From assembly GCA_050258755.1 (NCBI GenBank), contig JBLMZI010000012.1, forward strand, positions 1-64,000: DNA of 64,000 nucleotides, read 5' to 3'. Both the position numbers and the translations under genes were made by a program. Positions within the stretch are counted from its first letter, which is position 1, and every line of letters begins with the position of its first letter. The stretch comes from JBLMZI01 sp050258755. GTDB taxonomy: Bacteria; Bacillota; Syntrophomonadia; Syntrophomonadales; DTU052. The notes below the pieces were generated by a model. The model searched no databases. It saw nothing but the letters and a program-made list of their open reading frames with translations, and was not told where the DNA came from. Positions 59,436-64,000 of this stretch are shown piece after piece.

Positions 59436-60740
59436 ATGAATGTGCTAAAGCGAATCAAAACGGATTCAGTCAACAGCTTTGTGGACGAAAAATTTGCCCG
59501 GGGTGTTGCCTGGAATCTGATCAGCTTCGTGATCATGGGGATTGCCGGGGTTCTTCTGAACGTGGTGATTGCCCGGTTTTACCCGCCTGAAACCCTTGGC
59601 GTTTTCAACATATTTTTCGCGTCATATGTCGTCATATCCCAGGCGTCGGTATTGGGGCTGCACGCATCGGTGCTGCGCCATACGACGCTTTACGCGGCTG
59701 ATCGAAAAACCTTATCGACGCTGGTTACTTCAGCGCTCGTGCTGACCGCCGCGTCTTCCGGCATTACCTGCGCAATTCTCTGGCTGGGCAGAAATCTGCT
59801 CGGCAGCATCTTCGGCTCACCCGGTGTTTCGGTGGCCTTCACAGCTGGTATGCTCGGCATGTTCTTTTTCCCGATTAACAAGGTTCTTTTGTCTCATTTG
59901 AACGGATTGCGCCGTATGGCGTCTTTTGCCGTCGGAAATTCCTCGCGCTACCTCTTGATTATTATTGCGGTCATCTGCCTTTACGGCTTCAAACAGCCGG
60001 GCAACACCCTAACAGCCTCATTTTCCATTGCCGAAGGCTTTCTGTTTGTCTACCTGATTGCGGCCAACTGGCGCAATTTGGGGATCGGAGACCCTGGGGA
60101 CTGGGGCTTTTGGGTGAAAAAACACTTGAGTTTCGGCATCCGCGGGATGTTCGGCGGGATTTTGAACGAGCTGAACTCGCGCATCGATATTTTGGTGGCC
60201 GGATTGTTCCTGGATGTTAAAACCGTGGGGATCTACAGTTTCGCTGCGTTTATTGCCATGGGGATCAGCCAGGTGCTGAATGTTTTTCGTTCCAATTACG
60301 ATCCGATTATCGCCAGACTCAGCCATGAGGGCCTTTTAGATGACCTTCACAGCATGATCAGCAAGGGCAAGATGACCGTATTGAAAGGGATGCTGGCAGT
60401 TGCGATCCTGGGGATTGGACTTTATCCCTGGATCATTCCGCGGGTTACCGGTGGAAACGAATATGATTCAAGCTGGCTGCCGTTCGCAATCCTGATGTTT
60501 GGAATTTGGATGCGCTCCGGATTTACACCCTTTGAAGGATTGCTGGTGCAAAGCGGACACCCGGCCAAACAATCAGGCCTGATTTTAAGCGTTGCCTTCG
60601 TGAGTTTGGTGGGCAATTTATGCTTCATTCCGCTCTGGGGAATGGTTGGCGGCGCGTTGGCCTCCCTTGTTTCGCAAGTGTTTTTTATTTTCATGTTGAA
60701 GGCATTGGTCTACCGGGTATTTCACCGGAGTATGATTTAG
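59436..60740 (+). CDS. Wzx/MATE-type polysaccharide flippase
   Basis: 434 residues with about 12 hydrophobic helices. The start FARGVAWNLISFVIMGIAGVLLNVVIARFYPPETLGVFN is typical of the polysaccharide biosynthesis/oligosaccharide flippase family (MOP superfamily), and ELNSRIDILVAGLFLDVKTVGIYSFA is the second-half signature. It would move lipid-linked glycans across the inner membrane. ATG at 59436 follows AAGGATG weakly. It completes a methyltransferase-glycosyltransferase-flippase unit. Confidence 0.88.
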   Translation: MNVLKRIKTDSVNSFVDEKFARGVAWNLISFVIMGIAGVLLNVVIARFYPPETLGVFNIFFASYVVISQASVLGLHASVLRHTTLYAADRKTLSTLVTSALVLTAASSGITCAILWLGRNLLGSIFGSPGVSVAFTAGMLGMFFFPINKVLLSHLNGLRRMASFAVGNSSRYLLIIIAVICLYGFKQPGNTLTASFSIAEGFLFVYLIAANWRNLGIGDPGDWGFWVKKHLSFGIRGMFGGILNELNSRIDILVAGLFLDVKTVGIYSFAAFIAMGISQVLNVFRSNYDPIIARLSHEGLLDDLHSMISKGKMTVLKGMLAVAILGIGLYPWIIPRVTGGNEYDSSWLPFAILMFGIWMRSGFTPFEGLLVQSGHPAKQSGLILSVAFVSLVGNLCFIPLWGMVGGALASLVSQVFFIFMLKALVYRVFHRSMI

Positions 60741-61059
60741 CCCGTTTTTAAACGGGGACAAGAAGCCTGGGTAAATGGAAAATGCAGTGCTTTATGGCCT
60801 GTGAATCCAGGCGGTCCGCGCGTGAAAAGAAGCCGATTGCGCACCAAATTGGGTCAGTGCCATTCCCGGCTAACACTTGTTTTGATTAGATCGCAAAGGT
60901 TGAGCATTTTTTTTAATGTTAAATTATTGTCATTTTTCAGACAAAATGCAACAATAGACTAGGAATTTGTGGTATTTTGGACATAGTATCGTGTCGCAAT
61001 CTAGGGTAAAACACTGCCAATATATATCAAACAATGCAATTATCAGGAGGTAATATTGG
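60741..61059 (+). promoter_or_regulatory. Promoter region of the DivIVA-like operon
   Basis: 319 bases without a gene. The AT-rich part contains TTGTCA (60927-60932), a 17-base spacer and AACAAT (60950-60955). No terminator for the flippase gene is evident beyond a weak GC stretch. Confidence 0.45.
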
Positions 61060-61563
61060 ATGGTCGACCAGGCGGTTGTCACGTTTAGACGAGCACTGTT
61101 TGGATATAAGCCTGAAGAGGTTATCCAGGAAATACAGCGGCTTCAGCAGCTTCGTATCGAGAAAGAAGCCGAATATCGAGCGCAGGTAGAGCAGGCGCAC
61201 GCAGAACAAAATAAACTGCTTTCCGAACTGGGAAGTCTGCGGGAACAATTAGATGAACTGAGAAAGCGTGAACGCGGAATGCTGGATGTTCTGGCCCGCG
61301 CACAGTCCAACGCATCCTCGATTGAGGAACAGGCCCGGTCCGAAGCGATGCGGATCATTACCGACGCGAGCCGGGAAATGGAACAAAAGCAATACCAGCT
61401 CGCGCGGCTGCATGACCACTATTTCCGCTTCCGGCAGGATTTTGTAGAGCTTCTTCAGCGTTACTCCGCTTCCATTCCGGAAGCGGCTTCCAGCATGCTC
61501 TCGAAGAGTTTTGAGCCGGGAAATCCGGACAAGGACAAGAATAACAAGGGCGTAATGGGCTAA
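61060..61563 (+). CDS. DivIVA-like coiled-coil protein
   Basis: 167 residues. It begins VVTFRRALFGYKPEEVIQEIQRLQ, matching the DivIVA N-terminal pattern (Phe, then GYxxxEV). A long coiled coil (about 25-115) follows, a second helix, and a polar tail (GNPDKDKNNK). DivIVA-family proteins bind curved membrane at poles and septa and recruit partners. ATG at 61060 follows CAGGAGG. It is 50 bases upstream of a gene whose product also begins with a coiled coil, so the two may interact. The name is by N-terminal similarity only. Confidence 0.7.
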   Translation: MVDQAVVTFRRALFGYKPEEVIQEIQRLQQLRIEKEAEYRAQVEQAHAEQNKLLSELGSLREQLDELRKRERGMLDVLARAQSNASSIEEQARSEAMRIITDASREMEQKQYQLARLHDHYFRFRQDFVELLQRYSASIPEAASSMLSKSFEPGNPDKDKNNKGVMG

Positions 61564-61613
61564 ACGCTGCGTCCGTTTAAGCGCAGCAGGCACGAAAGTG
61601 CGGGTGATCGTTG

Positions 61614-62810
61614 ATGCAGAAACAGTTTTTTGGACTGGCCCAAAAAAAAGTGAATCGCTACCTGGGCGTGCTCAAGAATAGGGTTGAGGACGTTCTTTTC
61701 AAGTTGGACAAACAGCGTGAAACGATGCTGCGCGATTTCGAGCGGATGACGAAGGAAAAGGAAACGATTGAAGCCGAACTGGCCCGTGCACAGATGTATG
61801 CCAACCCGAAGCTGGACGTGCTGGTTCATAAAATGGCAGGCGACATTATTTTGGAGGCCCTGCAAAAGGCCGAAAAAATGAAGGCTGAAGCCATTGAAAA
61901 GACACAGTCCTTTACCCACGATAAAATCCAATTGGAAATGGATCTGGCCGATTTTATCGCCGACTTTTCGGATACTTTGGCTGATGCCCAGATGGTCCTT
62001 CAGCCAACACGCCAACCGGGCCAGACAGGCCGGAGTTCCAGAATCCGCACGCAGGAAGCCGCCGCGGAAGCTGCCGCAGCACGTAGTGACAAGATTATTC
62101 AATTCCCGAAGTCAAACATGAACGCCAATCCGGCCATCCGGCGGATTCACACCCGAATCCATGCGGAATTCGGGGCTGGCCAGGATGACTTTACCGAAAG
62201 CCAGCCTGAGGTCTTTGCGCTCGCCAATTACCTTGATTTCATCCGAGTTGTTATGCTGGATTCCGATCTGGATACGGAACCGAAAATCCGGCGGGCCACG
62301 GCAGAAGCTAACATCCGGGCCGACGGTTCTGTTGGCGAGTTTTCGGATTTGAGCATGAAGGCGATCGCGTTTTTAAATGCGAAGCATTATGTGGTTTTCA
62401 ATAACAACAAAGGGCCGACTCACGGCCATTCCTGGCAGATTCAAATGGAAGCCGAAATTCCGTATGATGCCAGTTCGGTCATTCGCTTCAATCATTTTGA
62501 GGAGATGCTGCGCTTCGCGCTGGAACCTTTCCAGCGCAAGGTGCTCAACGATATCGATCCGTTCGGCACGGTTCAGCCGCTGACCGAAAATATTGCGATC
62601 TATATCTTCAATACGATGGACGAACAGCTCGAAGCCCACAACGCTCGGCTGAAAAAGATCTCGGTGTGGGAGAACCCCACCAAAGGGATCGAAGTCATGT
62701 CCCGGATTGCCAACTACTTTGGCACTGAAAAGGACGATATCGACGAAATGGACGAACAGGAAGCCGATAACGACAAAGACGATGATTTCACCTTGGGGTT
62801 TGGGGAATAG
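61614..62810 (+). CDS. Coiled-coil protein fused to a 6-pyruvoyl-tetrahydropterin-synthase-like domain
   Basis: 398 residues. The first ~105 are coiled coil (VNRYLGVLKNRVEDVLFKLDKQRE), followed by an Ala/Arg-rich linker. From about residue 245 to 365 the sequence follows the PTPS/QueD fold: LNAKHYVVFN supplies one zinc His, GPTHGHSWQIQMEAEI the HxH pair, PLTENIAIYIF the PTxEN motif and VWENP the pterin-binding Glu. The catalytic Cys normally four residues before HGH is Lys here, and the DH...LN motif is changed (LNDIDPF). A structural or ligand-binding role is likelier than catalysis. ATG at 61614 (a TTG precedes it directly). The C-terminus is very acidic. Confidence 0.75.
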   Translation: MQKQFFGLAQKKVNRYLGVLKNRVEDVLFKLDKQRETMLRDFERMTKEKETIEAELARAQMYANPKLDVLVHKMAGDIILEALQKAEKMKAEAIEKTQSFTHDKIQLEMDLADFIADFSDTLADAQMVLQPTRQPGQTGRSSRIRTQEAAAEAAAARSDKIIQFPKSNMNANPAIRRIHTRIHAEFGAGQDDFTESQPEVFALANYLDFIRVVMLDSDLDTEPKIRRATAEANIRADGSVGEFSDLSMKAIAFLNAKHYVVFNNNKGPTHGHSWQIQMEAEIPYDASSVIRFNHFEEMLRFALEPFQRKVLNDIDPFGTVQPLTENIAIYIFNTMDEQLEAHNARLKKISVWENPTKGIEVMSRIANYFGTEKDDIDEMDEQEADNDKDDDFTLGFGE

Positions 62811-62907
62811 CAACTGAATTCAGAAACGAAGCAGCAATTGTCGGATGGCGAGAACAGCCTCCGGCATTCGTTTTTCTTGGCCGTCCAGGATTGGACCAGG
62901 CCGCTGC

Positions 62908-64000
62908 CTAGTGGGTATCGTGGGGATAGTCCACCAGTTTCCTTAGATCGACGGTTACCGGTGTGGTGCGGAAAGAGATATAAAGCGCGGCGAGCGCGGC
63001 CACAAGCGTTAAGATGGACAGATAGCGGCCGATGATATAAATTGGGGTATCCTTCAAAACCAGCGAGAAGGTGTGTTCGCCGCGCGGCAGCCGAACGATC
63101 GGATGATTCTCGTATCGGCCAGCGGGCAGCGGTTTTCCGTCCAAATACGTCTTAAATCCCTCCAGTGCCGCGACTGGAACGATAACATCGGTATCTTGAT
63201 CGATCCGGTACGTCATTTTATAACCGAGTTTACTCCACGAATATGACTGCATCGGAATGATTTCTGGCTTGATGTATGCGGGCGAAAGTCCGAGATACTT
63301 TTTCAACAGTTTTTGCGCGTTTGCGTCATGCGTTAGAAAGACGTGATAGGCGATGTTTCCGCCCAAAAAGTAAATCGGAACATCTGGGGCCGCGTATTTA
63401 AATCCGATCAAGGCGGCTCTGCTCCCGTAACAATTGAATTCAACGAATTGTCCGTCCAAACACTGCGGGGCCAGAAAACGCCATGCGGGCTGGGCAAAAG
63501 GTTCCAGCGGGATGGTTTCATCGGTATAGGTGATAGCGGTGATCGGACGGGAGAAGGTGACAGATTCACCATATACGCCAAAGAACTTGGGCTCTCCGGA
63601 TAAAAGGTCAGCCGGAAATCCGGTGAGATCAACGATGACTTTCCCGCCGCCCATCGCATATTTCTTAATCAGAGTCTCGGCTTGATGACGGGAAGACCAG
63701 GTCACACTGGTCAGGATCACCGTGTGATACGGCTTGAGGTCGGACAGGGTGTAATCGTTGAGATCGCCCGATGAAGCGGCTTCGACTTCGGGATAAAGCA
63801 GGGAATAAATAGTGGCCGCCCGGCCGATGGCAAGCGCGCGTTTCTCGTGTTTCACGAAATAGTGCCCAACGTCCTGCTTGTGCCAGTAGTCGATTCGCTG
63901 GTCCAGGATAATGGGGCGGTACCCGGCCCGATGAGCCAGGTTCCGAAAGGTCATTTTCGCTTTGATTTTCGAGTTGAAGACGACGATATCCGTGCTTCCC
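62908..64000 (-). CDS. C-terminal part of a large membrane-anchored protein, 5' end beyond the window
   Basis: The frame is open from the right edge to the stop at 62908 (at least 364 residues) and enters the window without a start, so only the C-terminus is seen. It has mixed alpha/beta segments including PYHTVILTSVTW, KKYAMGGGKVIVDLTG and VPIYFLGGNIAYHVFL, a beta-rich end with PRGEHTFSLVLKDTP, and one last membrane helix (YLSILTLVAALAALYISF) before a short cytosolic tail. The layout suits large multi-helix envelope proteins of the YfhO or PTPS-related membrane type, where a C-terminal domain faces outward. It is convergent with the PTPS-like fusion gene, 97 bases apart. Confidence 0.6.
   Translation of the reverse strand, partial: GSTDIVVFNSKIKAKMTFRNLAHRAGYRPIILDQRIDYWHKQDVGHYFVKHEKRALAIGRAATIYSLLYPEVEAASSGDLNDYTLSDLKPYHTVILTSVTWSSRHQAETLIKKYAMGGGKVIVDLTGFPADLLSGEPKFFGVYGESVTFSRPITAITYTDETIPLEPFAQPAWRFLAPQCLDGQFVEFNCYGSRAALIGFKYAAPDVPIYFLGGNIAYHVFLTHDANAQKLLKKYLGLSPAYIKPEIIPMQSYSWSKLGYKMTYRIDQDTDVIVPVAALEGFKTYLDGKPLPAGRYENHPIVRLPRGEHTFSLVLKDTPIYIIGRYLSILTLVAALAALYISFRTTPVTVDLRKLVDYPHDTH

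Overview
The window looks like the chromosome of a strictly anaerobic Bacillota-type bacterium (Clostridia or a relative). The reasons are S-layer homology and GerMN-domain proteins, a DivIVA-like protein, strong Shine-Dalgarno sites with many TTG/GTG starts, tRNA genes that encode CCA, and an oxygen-sensitive heterodisulfide-reductase electron-transfer complex. No rRNA, phage, CRISPR or plasmid genes were seen, and the species cannot be named from the sequence alone.

Layout. 1-1363 (-) is the start of an eCIS-core (DUF4157) protein with a 120-bp repeat tail that runs off the left edge. 1893-2748 holds a HAD hydrolase and a small membrane protein. 3168-10147 is the most notable region: a tightly overlapping seven-gene operon hdrC-hdrB-hdrA-flxD-flxC-flxB-flxA. 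Two of its genes, hdrA and the mvhD/flxD gene, are each interrupted by one in-frame UGA exactly where a family cysteine is expected, and each UGA is followed by a short perfect hairpin with GG in its apical loop. Both are best read as selenoproteins. 10555-21179 is a mixed region: alpha-oxoamine synthase, DUF1285, radical SAM, isochorismatase-like hydrolase, LytTR regulator, a small membrane protein with an AAA ATPase and a VWA protein, a GerMN lipoprotein and an OFA-type MFS transporter. 21409-25463 is a housekeeping operon (murI, two-subunit class I fumarase, rph, rdgB, yfcE-like phosphodiesterase), followed by tRNA-Pro and a roughly 224-bp inverted-repeat element.

27395-40493 (-) is a chemotaxis locus: cheA (hybrid with receiver), cheW, chemoreceptor, cheB, cheR, cheY, cheX, a pentapeptide-repeat potassium-channel-like protein and a second cheY, with a further chemoreceptor downstream. 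CheB has a degenerate receiver domain. 41168-45895 is a large SLH/FecR surface protein. 46494-53464 adds signalling genes: HD-GYP, CHASE4-GGDEF-HD-GYP, and a chemoreceptor built as a tandem duplication. Then come a membrane metallophosphoesterase, a YgiQ radical SAM protein and a six-tRNA cluster (Gly, Arg, His, Gln, Gln, Lys).

57779-64000 is an envelope/polysaccharide-type region: methyltransferase, GT2 glycosyltransferase, flippase, a DivIVA-like coiled-coil protein, a coiled-coil protein fused to a 6-pyruvoyl-tetrahydropterin-synthase-like domain that lacks the catalytic cysteine, and (convergent, truncated by the window) the C-terminal part of a large membrane-anchored protein.

How the parts fit: the Hdr-Flx operon probably couples NAD(H) to ferredoxin and thiol/disulfide chemistry by flavin-based electron bifurcation in the cytoplasm. 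The chemotaxis and c-di-GMP genes form a motility/surface-behaviour block beside the S-layer-type protein. The last block probably concerns the cell envelope.
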